The translations under genes and the position numbers were made by a program. 64,000 nucleotides of DNA from JACCZH01 sp963729445 (GTDB lineage: Bacteria > Chloroflexota > Chloroflexia > Thermomicrobiales > CFX8), in assembly GCA_963729445.1 (NCBI GenBank), contig CAVSNU010000005.1:372001-436000 (forward strand), in the 5' to 3' direction. The notes beneath the pieces are model-generated. The model had not been told where the DNA came from. It made no database searches and saw nothing but the letters and a program-made list of their open reading frames with translations. This document shows, piece by piece, positions 35,638-44,430 of this stretch. Every line of letters begins with the position of its first letter. Position 1 is the first letter of the stretch.

Positions 35638-36720
35638 ATGTTACGACCCTATTCGCCGCGCAGCCTGTTGCTGGTGGGCATGCTGATGTTCTCGCTTGTC
35701 CTGGCATCCTGCGGTGGCGACGAAGGTGACGATACTTCCGCAAACGGATCGTCCTCCGAGAACGGTGGCGCGGCTGCCTTAGACGGGCCGATTACCTTTG
35801 CCGATCTCGACTGGACGAGCCCGGTCATTCATAACCGCATTGCCCAGTTCATTCTAGAGGAGGGTTATGGCTACGAGACGGACGCGATTGCCGGAACGAC
35901 CAACCCGATGTTCCAGGGCATGATCCAGGGTGACATCGACGTGACCATGGAGATCTGGGTCGAGCAGCTGCCGCCGTACCCTGAAGCCGTCGATAGCGGC
36001 GAGGTCGTTGACCTGGGTGTCAATTTCGATGAAACGCCGCAGGGCTGGTACGTCCCAACCTACATGATCGAGGGCGACAGCGAGCGCGGGATCGAGCCGA
36101 TCACCCCGGATCTCAAGCACGTCGACGACCTGCCCCAGTACAAGGATATCTTCAAGGACCCCGAAGCCCCGGACAAGGGCCGCATCTACAACGGCATCCC
36201 GGGCTGGGAACTGACCGAGATCAACGAGGGCAAGCTGAAGGCGTATGGTCTTGACGAGCACTACAACTCGTTCCTGCCCGGTTCAACCTCTGCGCTGATG
36301 ACGTCGCTCGTGACGGCCTATGAGCAGGGCGAGCCATGGATCGGTCACCTCTGGGAACCGCACTGGATCACGGCGCAGCTTGATATGACCAGAATCGAAG
36401 AGCCAGCATACACCGACGAGTGCTGGGAACAGGTCTACGAGGGAGAGGCTGGTTGCGCCTATCCGAACGTGAGCGTCAACATCGCGGCCAACCCTGACTT
36501 TGCCGAGCAGGCGCCAGAAGTCATCGAGTTCCTTGAGAAGTACGATACGACCGGCGAGCAGACAAGCCTCGCCATGCTCTACATGCAGGAAAACAATGTC
36601 GAACCGGAAGAAGCAGCCATCTGGTTCCTGCAGGAGTACGAGGACACCTGGACCACGTGGGTGTCGCCTGAGGTTGCTACCAAGGTGAAAGACGCGCTGG
36701 CGGCCGCCCAAAGCTCGTAG
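35638..36720 (+). CDS. Glycine betaine/proline-type ABC binding lipoprotein
   Basis: A 360-residue substrate-binding protein of the OpuAC family. The N-terminus is a lipoprotein signal with lipobox LASC, so it is anchored outside the membrane. The domain begins at ITFADLDWTSPVIHNRIAQF; DVTMEIWVEQ and GWYVPTYMI follow the family, where aromatic residues cage quaternary amines. The ATG at 35638 follows AAGGAA. No permease or ATPase gene is nearby, so this is an orphan component. Ends at a strong hairpin terminator. Confidence 0.88.
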   Translation: MLRPYSPRSLLLVGMLMFSLVLASCGGDEGDDTSANGSSSENGGAAALDGPITFADLDWTSPVIHNRIAQFILEEGYGYETDAIAGTTNPMFQGMIQGDIDVTMEIWVEQLPPYPEAVDSGEVVDLGVNFDETPQGWYVPTYMIEGDSERGIEPITPDLKHVDDLPQYKDIFKDPEAPDKGRIYNGIPGWELTEINEGKLKAYGLDEHYNSFLPGSTSALMTSLVTAYEQGEPWIGHLWEPHWITAQLDMTRIEEPAYTDECWEQVYEGEAGCAYPNVSVNIAANPDFAEQAPEVIEFLEKYDTTGEQTSLAMLYMQENNVEPEEAAIWFLQEYEDTWTTWVSPEVATKVKDALAAAQSS

Positions 36721-36760
36721 AGCTCTCCAGGTACAGCAGGTAGCACACATCAAGATCAAC

Positions 36761-36789
36761 AACGGCCGGGGAGGTGATCCCCGGCCGTT
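36761..36789 (+). terminator. Rho-independent-type terminator
   Basis: Perfect 12-bp stem AACGGCCGGGGA / TCCCCGGCCGTT with a 5-nt loop, 40 nt after the binding-protein stop. Followed by a mixed CTGTGTCTG instead of a pure T run. Confidence 0.75.
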
Positions 36790-36903
36790 CTGTGTCTGCG
36801 CGGAACATTCCGTGCTTTCCACGATGGATCTCAGGCTACCCGCGCTCTACACTGAGCTGACCACGTTCGCCTTCCGGATCGCTCTTGTGAAAGGTCAGCC
36901 GAG

Positions 36904-37275
36904 ATGCTCGATCAATCCCAGACACGTGAGTCAGCCGATACTCGCGCCGTCATCGACCGTTTCAATGAGGTTTTCAACGCGCACGACGTCGACGGCGTTA
37001 TGTCCATGATGTCCGATGACGTGGTGTTCGAGAATACCTCGCCCGCGCCGGACGGCACCCGGTATCAGGGACAGGCCGAGGTGCGCAGGTTCTGGGAGGA
37101 GTTCTTCGCGTCGTCACCCAACGCCGTCTTCGAGGCGGAAGACATGTTCGTTGCCGGCGACCGCTGCGCCGTGCGCTGGGTCTACAACTGGGGCGACGGG
37201 CATATCCGCGGCGTGGATCTCTTCAGAGTCCATGACGGCAAGGTCGCCGAGAAGCTGTCGTACGTCAAGGGCTAG
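36904..37275 (+). CDS. Nuclear transport factor 2-like protein
   Basis: A 123-residue SnoaL-like NTF2-fold protein: FNEVFNAHDVDGVMSMMSDDVVFEN, then a G-x-x-x-V-R-x-F-W helix, then the YNWGDGHIRGVDLFRVHDGKVAEK strand pair. The close fit to small stress- or ligand-binding NTF2 proteins gives no specific reaction. AAAGG is 9 nt before the ATG. Stands alone after the terminator at 36761. Confidence 0.83.
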   Translation: MLDQSQTRESADTRAVIDRFNEVFNAHDVDGVMSMMSDDVVFENTSPAPDGTRYQGQAEVRRFWEEFFASSPNAVFEAEDMFVAGDRCAVRWVYNWGDGHIRGVDLFRVHDGKVAEKLSYVKG

Positions 37276-37285
37276 GCTGTCACGG

Positions 37286-37417
37286 CTACATCCTGGACCG
37301 GACAGCTCTGCTGGTGAGGACAGCCAGGACAAACCCTGCCGCGGCGCCCAATAACCACCAGGAGAGCTGGTCGCTCTGGGTTGGGACGAGATGCAAAACA
37401 GGCAACAGGAGTGCCAT
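37286..37417 (-). CDS. Possible 43-residue membrane protein
   Basis: A short minus-strand frame starting 17 bp after the DUF2243 gene ends. The translation is strongly hydrophobic at its start and again around residues 20-35 (WWLLGAAAGFVLAVL), ending with a basic tail. It looks like a small one- or two-helix membrane protein in the same operon. The RBS is weak, so it may be chance. Confidence 0.35.
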   Translation of the reverse strand: MALLLPVLHLVPTQSDQLSWWLLGAAAGFVLAVLTSRAVRSRM

Positions 37418-37434
37418 CACAGTCCCTGCTTTCG

Positions 37435-37935
37435 CTAGGTAGGCCTATCGGATTCAACAGTCGTGGATCGTGCGCGTCGCCACATCAGCCAGCCCGGCAC
37501 AAGCAACGCCAGTCCAAAGAGGTTCCAGGCAAGATCGTAGGGCAGCAGGTTGTCCGTATCCTCGCGAACCTGGTGGAGCCGGAGAATCTTGTGGATCACG
37601 GTGCCGTCGAAGACCTGCCAGCCGCCGGCCCCAAGCAGCACACCGGCCCAGAACGGCACGCTCCCAAGCACGCGGCTTAGCTGCCGGCGCCGCTCCCAGA
37701 GACTCGCCGCCGAAAGGAACAACAGCGTCGTGGTGAATGCGTGCAACAGCCCATCGCTGAAGATGCGCCAGTACTGGGTCGTATCGCTATAGAAGTTATG
37801 CCACTGGAGAAGCTGGTGAAAAATGATGTTATCGACCGACGCCAGGAAGCCGACCCCCAGAATCACGCCGAGCCAGAGCGCCGAGCGAAGCACGGGGTGT
37901 GGTCCGCGAACGTGTTGGTCCTCGATCACTGCCAT
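37435..37935 (-). CDS. DUF2243 membrane protein
   Basis: A 166-residue integral membrane protein of the DUF2243 family with four hydrophobic segments. The family signature D-x-I-x-F-H-Q-L-L-Q-W-H-x-F-Y appears at about 35-50, and GGWQVFDGTVIHKILRLHQVRE in the second half; the many histidines suggest haem or metal binding. The ATG at 37935 is preferred (AGAGAGG upstream) over an upstream start at 37962. Function not established. Confidence 0.85.
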   Translation of the reverse strand: MAVIEDQHVRGPHPVLRSALWLGVILGVGFLASVDNIIFHQLLQWHNFYSDTTQYWRIFSDGLLHAFTTTLLFLSAASLWERRRQLSRVLGSVPFWAGVLLGAGGWQVFDGTVIHKILRLHQVREDTDNLLPYDLAWNLFGLALLVPGWLMWRRARSTTVESDRPT

Positions 37936-38031
37936 GACCCTCTCTGAAACGCGTGCGATCACTGCGTTCGGTCAGTAGCGCACGTGGCAGGGTGAAGGGA
38001 GCGAGGGAATGAAGCGGCAGCGGAGATGCAG

Positions 38032-38763
38032 TTATCCTGAGCTTGCCGGAGTCTCACGCGCCGCGGGCTCGCCCGTGGCGACGGTGACTTCCCCACTTTC
38101 GAGCATTTGTTTGAGGCGCCGCAAATCCTCCTCGACCTGCTGGTTTGGTTCTTCATGGAAAAGCCGGGCAACCAGGGCGCCGGCGACGCCGCCCGGGGGC
38201 ATGTATTCAAGCTTCACATGCACCTCTGTCCCGTGCCCGTCGGGCGTCTCCTTGAACCGCACCGACCCTGCGCTTTGAACGTCGCTATCTCCAATCGTGC
38301 GCCAGGCGATCAGCCGGTTCTCTTCCTCGTTGATGATCTCGGCATCCCACTCGACGTTCGTTCCGAGTGGCGCCGACGCTACCCAGTGTGAGCGCTTGTC
38401 GTCGAGGACCGTGACCGATTCCAGGTGTGACATGAAGCGGGGCAGATTCTCAAAATTCCGCCAGAAGCGATAGACCTCCTCAACCGGCCGGTTGATGGTC
38501 ACGGCTTTATCGACGCGAATGGCGTAATCAGCGTCGATGCCTCGTGGCTCCTGCAGCGGCCAGTGACCGGTAAGGGCGTGATAGGCCAGGCTCCCGCCCA
38601 GCACGGCGAGCCCAATCCCCGGCAGGGACCGGCGACGCAAGCCACACAGAGCCAGCGCCCCGCCAGCGAGCCCATAGAGCACGCGCTCCTTCACATCGAC
38701 ATCGCCATCGCGCCGCAGGTTATAGCGAGGAATTGGAAGCTCGCGGGAGCGTGCGTCAGCCAT
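38032..38763 (-). CDS. SRPBCC/cyclase-dehydrase membrane protein
   Basis: A 243-residue protein with a short N-terminal membrane hairpin (residues about 35-65) and a C-terminal SRPBCC domain: VTINRPVEEVYRFWRNFENLPRFM is the classic start of this lipid-pocket fold. The end is charged and coiled. Related proteins with this architecture occur in many soil bacteria. The ATG at 38763 follows GGTGGG. Ligand unknown. Confidence 0.85.
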   Translation of the reverse strand: MADARSRELPIPRYNLRRDGDVDVKERVLYGLAGGALALCGLRRRSLPGIGLAVLGGSLAYHALTGHWPLQEPRGIDADYAIRVDKAVTINRPVEEVYRFWRNFENLPRFMSHLESVTVLDDKRSHWVASAPLGTNVEWDAEIINEEENRLIAWRTIGDSDVQSAGSVRFKETPDGHGTEVHVKLEYMPPGGVAGALVARLFHEEPNQQVEEDLRRLKQMLESGEVTVATGEPAARETPASSG

Positions 38764-39007
38764 CTCTACCCACCATTCTGTACAGCACAACTCGACGGGC
38801 GGTAACTCCAATTTACTGTAACAGGATGTGAGCAGGCACTCAGCATCAACCCCGGCGTCGCGTCATGCCGCACAACTCGCTGCGGTAACGGACAGCGGGT
38901 AGCGTCTGCTCCTTGGCGCGGTGTTCGAAGACGTGACAACCCACAAGAAAGAGGCGACGCCGGCAGACCGCCCGGCGCATCACGACAGACAGGACGTGAT
39001 AGGGACG

Positions 39008-39232
39008 TTAGCCGTTGCCGAGCTTCTGCCTCAGGAACGGCACGGCACGTTCGGCCGTTTGGAGGTTCTCCTTCTGCACTGCGCGGAAGAACCGCGCGAG
39101 TTCCATGTCGCCGCTCTCCTCAGCATCCTGCGCATAGAGATAGTAGGTCTCGGCACCTTGAAGCGCATGGTACATGACACTGATCAGGTCGTAGATGGCA
39201 TCTTGCATCCCAGGCGTCGTCGTGTCACTCAT
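39008..39232 (-). CDS. Small helical ferritin-like protein
   Basis: A 74-residue protein that is almost entirely helical. LISVMYHALQGAETYYLYAQDAEE followed by DMELARFFRAVQKEN resembles half of a rubrerythrin/ferritin-like bundle, with glutamates one helix turn from aromatic residues. It has no full metal-binding set, so metal binding is only possible through dimerisation. AAGGAGG precedes the ATG at 39232. It lies upstream of and in line with the SRPBCC gene. Confidence 0.7.
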   Translation of the reverse strand: MSDTTTPGMQDAIYDLISVMYHALQGAETYYLYAQDAEESGDMELARFFRAVQKENLQTAERAVPFLRQKLGNG

Positions 39233-39473
39233 GGCAACTGTGTCCTCCTTATACACACTCGTATTCACAGTCTGCATGTCATTTTAGTGTAACAGAGCCC
39301 CCCGCCCGCCTATGTACATGCGGCGGGCGAGGCACGCTACCGACACGTTCTGCGCGTGCTCCTTCCTGACAGGGGAGATCCGCTACGATAGAAACGTGAG
39401 CGCCTCGATCCGCTCACCAACCTCATCCGACGTCTCTTGACCATCGTTCACGACATCAGTCTGGAGGGACGCC

Positions 39474-40544
39474 ATGCCACGTAAACTCAAGGACTCAGTC
39501 ATTGTTATCACCGGGGCATCTAGCGGCATTGGCCGGGCAACGGCACTGCTGTTCGCCAACAAAGGGGCGACGGTGGTTCTCGCCGCTCGACGCGAGAAGC
39601 CGCTCAAGGATCTCGCCGAGGAATGCACGCGCCTCGGCGCTCGTGCGCTCGCCGTTTCAACCGATCAGTCGAAGGAGGCTGACGTTCAGAACCTGGCCCG
39701 CCAGGCAATCGAGCAATTCGGCCGGCTGGATGTCTGGGTGAACAATGCGAGCGTCATCCTCTTCTCGCGCTTTGAGAAGGCGCCGCCCGACGTCTTTCGG
39801 CAGGTGATCGAGACGAACCTCTTCGGTTACATCTACGGTGCCCGGGCTGCGTTGCCCCAGTTTCGTGAGCAGGGCAGCGGAGTATTGATCAACAATTCAT
39901 CGGTTCTCGGCGCGGTCGGCGCTCCATACCTGAGCGCGTATACCGCCTCGAAGTTCGCCATTCGTGGATTTGGCCAGTCGCTGCGACAGGAGCTCCTGCA
40001 CGACAGAAACATTCACGTCTGCACGGTCCTGCCGGCAGCGATCGACACGCCGTTCTTCCAGCATGCCGCGAACTACACCGGCCGGGCGGTGAAACCGCTG
40101 CGGCCAACCTACGAAGCTGACCTGGTCGCCGCGCGGATCATTGATCTCGCGCAGCGTCCCGAACGGGAGGCCGTCGTTGGAAATGCTGGACGCTTCCTCA
40201 TTCTGCAGCACAAACTCATGCCCGGTCTGACGGAGCGGATTTTTGCAAGACAGGTCGAGAAGGATCACTTCAGGGACGAGCCGGCGCCACCAACGCCCGG
40301 CAACGTCCTCCAGCCTGTGGACTTCGGCACCGACATAAGCGGCGGTTGGAAGGCGCCTGAAGAGGCTCAAGCAGGCCGTCGGGCCGCGCTCTTCGGGGCG
40401 GCGGCCGCTGTTCCAGCCTTCTTGGCCTGGCGCAGACTCGGGAACAATGGCAGGCAGCCTCCGGCCATTCGCGCCGGCAGCATGGCCGCCAGACGCAAGC
40501 GCCCAACGCTCATCAGGCGCGTTCGCCGGAGGGTCGCCGCCTAG
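39474..40544 (+). CDS. Short-chain dehydrogenase/reductase with basic tail
   Basis: A 356-residue classical SDR. The cofactor loop TGASSGIG (14-21), NNAS, and the active-site YTASK (about 157-161) with the preceding serine are all seen. The C-terminal 90 residues extend beyond the core and end in a very basic stretch (RRKRPTLIRRVRRRVAA), with a hydrophobic run before it, which may attach the enzyme to the membrane. GGAGGG precedes the ATG. Substrate unknown. Confidence 0.88.
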   Translation: MPRKLKDSVIVITGASSGIGRATALLFANKGATVVLAARREKPLKDLAEECTRLGARALAVSTDQSKEADVQNLARQAIEQFGRLDVWVNNASVILFSRFEKAPPDVFRQVIETNLFGYIYGARAALPQFREQGSGVLINNSSVLGAVGAPYLSAYTASKFAIRGFGQSLRQELLHDRNIHVCTVLPAAIDTPFFQHAANYTGRAVKPLRPTYEADLVAARIIDLAQRPEREAVVGNAGRFLILQHKLMPGLTERIFARQVEKDHFRDEPAPPTPGNVLQPVDFGTDISGGWKAPEEAQAGRRAALFGAAAAVPAFLAWRRLGNNGRQPPAIRAGSMAARRKRPTLIRRVRRRVAA

Positions 40545-40555
40545 CACCGCGCTGT

Positions 40556-40585
40556 CCAGAGGCCGGCACAACAGCGGGCCTCTGG
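40556..40585 (+). terminator. Terminator candidate after the SDR gene
   Basis: Perfect 9-bp stem CCAGAGGCC / GGCCTCTGG with a 12-nt loop, 11 nt after the stop, followed by a short TCGTTTCT. Confidence 0.55.
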
Positions 40586-40640
40586 GCCGATCGTTTCTAG
40601 CCGTATCGACATGCACGACGCAACACGAGAGGAAGGCAGC

Positions 40641-41115
40641 ATGCGCGATCAACTTCTCAATCTCTTACGCGGTGAAGGCGCTCATCTCTCGTTCGACGAA
40701 GCGGTGGCCGACTTCCCGCCGGGATTCGTGAACGTCCGCCCCCCCGAACGTGCCCTATACGCCGTGGCACCTGATCGAGCATATTCGCATCACGCAGTGG
40801 GACATTCTGGAGTTCATCCGTAACCCGGAGCATATCTCGCCACCCTGGCCCGGGGGTTACTGGCCGGCTCGGGAAGCCCAGGCCGACAAGGACGCCTGGA
40901 ATGCGACCATCGCAGCCTACCACCGGGATCTGGAGGATCTGATCGAGATCGTCTGCGACCCGCAGACCGACCTGCTCGCGCCGCTCCCGTACGCGCCGGA
41001 GTACACCCTCCTGCGCGAGATCCTGCTTGTGGGCGATCACACGTCCTACCACACCGGCGAGCTGGCCATTCTGCGCCAGGTACTCGATACCTGGCCGGAA
41101 GATCGGGAGATGTAG
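40641..41115 (+). pseudogene. DinB family protein with a C-run frameshift
   Basis: Starts at ATG 40641 (GAGGAAGG upstream). Coding sense runs to a run of seven C at 40739-40745, then shifts by one; with six C the frame is continuous: FVNVRPP then NVPYTPWHLIEHIRITQWD. The product would be about 157 residues with the three histidines of DinB-type metal sites (HLIEH and GDHTSYHTGE). DinB-fold enzymes are metal-dependent thiol transferases of varied substrate. A relative lies at 58319. Confidence 0.85.
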
Positions 41116-41177
41116 ACGGCACCTGAACCAGTAGACTCACAGTGAACCATATGCAAAGCAGGACAGGCGACAACACC

Positions 41178-41450
41178 ATGAACATCAACGACGCCATCGC
41201 GCGATATCCCGGTGTCCAAGGCGGTTACCCCGTTATCTCCGGCACGCGCACGCCGGTGCGCACGGTCATCGAACTGTATTACGAGGTATATCCATACGAC
41301 ATCGAGGAGGTACATCGGTCGTTGCCCCATCTTGAGATGAAGCAGATTCGAGCCGCCCTCGCCTACTATGACGAACAGCCTGAGCTCGTTGATGAGGACA
41401 TCGTCCGGCAGAAGGAAGCGCTGCGCAAAATCCTCACGGTCAACGTGTGA
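41178..41450 (+). CDS. DUF433 antitoxin
   Basis: A 90-residue protein of the DUF433 family, an antitoxin class with a winged or helix-turn-helix-like fold. PGVQGGYPVISGTRTPVRTVI at the start and the ALAYYDEQPELVDEDI tail match the family. The ATG at 41178 is chosen by similarity; ATGs further upstream are possible. Its stop overlaps the toxin start by 4 bp (GTGA). The protein should bind and block the PIN-like toxin and repress the operon. Confidence 0.85.
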   Translation: MNINDAIARYPGVQGGYPVISGTRTPVRTVIELYYEVYPYDIEEVHRSLPHLEMKQIRAALAYYDEQPELVDEDIVRQKEALRKILTVNV

Positions 41451-41797
41451 GCGAGCTCAAACTCTACACTGACGAGAACATCGATCCTCGGTTGGCAGAG
41501 CAATTGAACCGGCGCGGATATGACGTATTATCTTGCTATGCGGCAGGACACGCAGGCAGAGCACTCTCTGATGAGTGGCAACTTCCGTTCGCAACTGAGC
41601 AAGGCCGTGCAATCCTCACCTACAACGTCGTTGATGTTGCCGCACTCGCCCTTGAATGGGAATCCCGGCAACGAGAACACTGTGGAATCATCTTCGCGAA
41701 CCCGATGCCGATAGGTACCTTCATATTACGTACCGCCAAGCATCTTGACCTGTTTAACGCCGTTGACCACCACAGTGTCTCGATGTATCTCATTTGA
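41447..41797 (+). CDS. DUF5615 PIN-like toxin
   Basis: A 116-residue protein of the DUF5615/VapC45-like class. The opening LKLYTDENIDPRLAEQLNRRGYDV and the later RAILTYNVVDVAAL give the acidic PIN-type active site (Asp-Glu near residues 8-9, Asp near 63). PIN toxins cut RNA. It starts with GTG within the antitoxin stop, the coupling usual for toxin-antitoxin pairs. Confidence 0.85.
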   Translation: MSELKLYTDENIDPRLAEQLNRRGYDVLSCYAAGHAGRALSDEWQLPFATEQGRAILTYNVVDVAALALEWESRQREHCGIIFANPMPIGTFILRTAKHLDLFNAVDHHSVSMYLI

Positions 41798-41817
41798 GAG
41801 CCTTGTCAGAGAGCGAA

Positions 41818-42804
41818 TTACACCTTCGCCCGGACCGCCACTTTCTCATTCACTGATACAGCAGCCGGCGCCTGGTGGCCTTTGATGAGGCCACTGATCA
41901 GTGCGTACAGCAGCGCGTGCGAGGTGTGCAGGCGATTCTCGGCCTGATCGAAGACGACGGACTGCGGGCCGTCGATCACTTCGGCGGTGACTTCATCGCC
42001 ACGGTGCGCGGGTAGGCAGTGCATGAAGATTGCGTCAGGCTCGGCGTGATTCATCAGCGTCTGGTTCACCCGGTATGGCGTGAGCGCCGAAACCTGGACT
42101 GCCCACATCGCCTCGGGATCACCCATTGAGATCCAGGCGTCGGTGTAGACGGCGTGCGCGCCGGTAACCGCTGCAATGGGATCTTGCGTCAAGATGATCT
42201 CGCTACCCTGCTGGGCCGCGATAGCCTGAGCTCGGGCCACGACATCAGCATCCAGGTGATAGCCATCGGGACTGGCGAGCGTGATGTTCACACCGGCCAG
42301 CGCACACGCTTCCATCAAGCTGTGGGCCACATTGTTGCTGTAGCCGACGTAGGCGAGCTTCTTACCGGCAAGCGTGCCCCAGTGCTGCTTGAGCGTGAGA
42401 ATGTCGGCCAGACTTTGGCACGGGTGGTGGCCGTCGGTCAACGCATTGATCACCGGAATCGAGGACGACTCGGCAACAAGCTGGACGTCATCATCGGCAA
42501 ACGTGCGGATGACGAAGGCCTCGGCATAGCGACTCACTACTCGCGCGGTGTCCTCAAGCGTCTCTCCGCGGCTCACCTGCAGCTCGTTAAAGCCGACCGA
42601 GAGCGGCATGCCACCCAGGCGAGTCACAGCCGTCTCGAACGACAACCGGGTACGGGTTGAAGGTTTTGCGAAATAGAGCACAACCGTCTTCCCGGTCAAA
42701 AACCCGTGATGCTTGAGCGGCGTCTCTTTGAGCTCCTGGGACAGATCCAACAACAGATTGAAGTCAGCAACGGTCAGATCAGCGGTTCGTAGCAGGTCTT
42801 TCAT
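41818..42804 (-). CDS. argF: Ornithine carbamoyltransferase
   Basis: A 328-residue enzyme joining carbamoyl phosphate and ornithine to citrulline in arginine synthesis. Carbamoyl-phosphate motif STRTR (about 49-53), HPCQ (about 127-130) and ornithine loop FMHCLPAHRGDEV are complete. It stands alone on the minus strand, away from other arg genes. A 28-codon Arg-containing leader frame lies 87 bp upstream. Confidence 0.96.
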   Translation of the reverse strand: MKDLLRTADLTVADFNLLLDLSQELKETPLKHHGFLTGKTVVLYFAKPSTRTRLSFETAVTRLGGMPLSVGFNELQVSRGETLEDTARVVSRYAEAFVIRTFADDDVQLVAESSSIPVINALTDGHHPCQSLADILTLKQHWGTLAGKKLAYVGYSNNVAHSLMEACALAGVNITLASPDGYHLDADVVARAQAIAAQQGSEIILTQDPIAAVTGAHAVYTDAWISMGDPEAMWAVQVSALTPYRVNQTLMNHAEPDAIFMHCLPAHRGDEVTAEVIDGPQSVVFDQAENRLHTSHALLYALISGLIKGHQAPAAVSVNEKVAVRAKV

Positions 42805-42978
42805 GTCTCTCGTATCTCTTTAACAACAGCAACAGCCGGCAATAACTCGAAGGTGCGGCCTGGCGCAACGCCCGGAGGATGGGCGAATGGGTCAGGCGCA
42901 AAGCCTGGAGCGTCGCCTGCTGGCAAAGAGGTGTAGCGATGGTGAAAGAGATTCGAGACTGATCAGGTGCGTCATCAT
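42805..42978 (-). promoter_or_regulatory. Possible arginine leader peptide and attenuator of argF
   Basis: On the minus strand TGGAG stands 6 nt before ATG-ATG (42978), opening a 28-codon frame that ends with TGA at 42894-42892. Four of its last nine residues are arginine (S-R-R-R-S-R-L-C-A). The stop region contains CAGGC-5 nt-GCCTG; that GCCTG can pair instead with a second CAGGC (complement of 42858-42862) further on. Two more competing stems, GGCG/CGCC (42862-42872) and CGCCC/GGGCG (42869-42885), follow. There is no T run, so the output could be translational. The regulatory role is inference. Confidence 0.4.
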
Positions 42979-43418
42979 GGAAAACTCCAGGGATAATCGA
43001 GCAAACAGCAGGCTGCGGGTCGGCTAAAAACTTAGCCGCGCCTGAATCGCCTCGACGTCCTGAAGTACAGCTGCATCATTCCATGACTTTCGTTCGCTCG
43101 CCCCACACTGGATGCGAGATTGGGAATGTACTACAGCCTGGACCGGGAGTCAATACTTTCAACAACTTCATCTCTGATTGTGTACTGGGCCTCACCTGCA
43201 GACCCTGAATCAATCGCAAGTAGTTTGCTTGGTTCCACGACATCAGGACACCGGGGTCCATCGCGCGGCAAGCATCACATCAGAGATGGCGCATCTGGCA
43301 AGAAAATAGGTGAAACTACGTATTCCCAATGCGCTCGCCGTTGGATATATTAGGCTCATGTTGATGGACGGATTCGACGCAACGGCGCGTCGAAACATAT
43401 GCCAAAGGAGGCATCAAG
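42979..43418. other. Intergenic region, no gene
   Basis: It contains a perfect small palindrome CGGCTAA-AAAC-TTAGCCG at 43021-43038. A TATATT box at 43346-43351 is a possible -10 for the small gene at 43419. I see no supported coding frame. Confidence 0.45.
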
Positions 43419-43562
43419 ATGTCCCCGCACGTCATGGCAGAAGTGCTCCAGCTGGAGCACAGGCGCAACATCGAGCGCGTTAACCGCACCTGGTGGAAGT
43501 TTGAGGGTACGCCCCTCTCATCCAGAGGCCGGGCGAACCGCTCCCGTACGGAGAATCGTTAA
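43419..43562 (+). CDS. 47-residue conserved-looking small protein
   Basis: A short gene with an excellent RBS, AAAGGAGG, 8 nt before the ATG. The product is basic and helical at its start (MAEVLQLEHRRNIERVNRTW), then rich in Arg and Ser. A perfect 13-bp intrinsic terminator follows 28 bp after the stop, which shows a transcription unit of about this size. No known family comes to mind; the Trp-Trp and many Arg suggest contact with nucleic acid or membrane. Confidence 0.65.
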   Translation: MSPHVMAEVLQLEHRRNIERVNRTWWKFEGTPLSSRGRANRSRTENR

Positions 43563-43590
43563 CGGATCATCGTTCAAATCTGAATCCACG

Positions 43591-43629
43591 CAGTGAGCCG
43601 GACAGCCGTCCGGCTCACTGTTGTTTTGG
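43591..43629 (+). terminator. Intrinsic terminator of the 47-residue gene
   Basis: Perfect 13-bp stem CAGTGAGCCGGAC with its inverse, 4-nt loop AGCC, followed by TTGTTTTGG. Confidence 0.88.
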
Positions 43630-43716
43630 CGCCAGGTGCGCGTAGAGCCGATATGCACTACCCTAGACACCGTTTGCAGACGAAGCAGGCAAATCGATAT
43701 CGGAGGAACGACACTG

Positions 43717-44430
43717 GTGCAGTTCTGTGTACAACCTGAGATCTTCGCGCGCTTTCCGGCGCTTCAGATTGTCGTCGCGGTAGCGCACGGCGTCGATAAC
43801 CAGATCGAGCGGCCGGGAATCACCACGCGCTGGCACGAAGTCTGGGAGGATGCGCGGCAGGCGAGCGTCTACGGTAACGCGCAATCCCATCCCCGGGTGC
43901 GCCCCTGGCGCGAACAGTTTCAAGCGTTCGGTGTCTCATCCAAGAAGCACCCGAGCTCAATCGAGGCCGTGCTGCGAAGGGCGCTGAAACCCGGCAGCGA
44001 GCCCTTCTCCATCAATCCCGTCGTCGACTTCTACAACACGATTTCGCTACAGCATACCGTTCCAGCCGGGGCATTCGACCTCGGTCAGATCGAGAATCCC
44101 CTCGAGCTGCGTCTCACCCGCTCCGGCGACACATTCCACGCGCTCGACGCCGACGGCCCAATCGAAGTCGAGCCTGACGAGATGGGCTACGCGGCGGGAT
44201 CAATCGTCCTGACGCGCCACATTATGTGGAGGCAGGCTCGCGAGGGACTCATCACCCCTGAAACGACCTCACTCATCCTGCTCTCAGAGGTGCTGCGCGA
44301 CTTCGACGCTCCCGATGCCAGGATCGCGGATGTCATCCTCAACGAGTTCACCACCGGCGTGCGCGAGCACTTCGGTGTGGAGACAGCGTCCTTTGTGGTC
44401 AGCCCCGAGCAGCCCGGGATCGAGTGGTAG
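43717..44430 (+). CDS. B3/B4 tRNA-binding domain protein
   Basis: A 237-residue stand-alone B3/B4 domain, the editing-type domain of phenylalanyl-tRNA synthetase beta subunit. It shows SSKKHPSSIEAVLRRAL, then NPVVDFYNTISLQHTVPAGAFD, both typical. Such proteins are thought to clear misacylated tRNA or D-/unusual amino acids. The GTG start at 43717 is chosen because GGAGG lies 10 nt before it; the frame is open to 43621. The next gene starts at the base after its stop. Confidence 0.85.
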   Translation: MQFCVQPEIFARFPALQIVVAVAHGVDNQIERPGITTRWHEVWEDARQASVYGNAQSHPRVRPWREQFQAFGVSSKKHPSSIEAVLRRALKPGSEPFSINPVVDFYNTISLQHTVPAGAFDLGQIENPLELRLTRSGDTFHALDADGPIEVEPDEMGYAAGSIVLTRHIMWRQAREGLITPETTSLILLSEVLRDFDAPDARIADVILNEFTTGVREHFGVETASFVVSPEQPGIEW

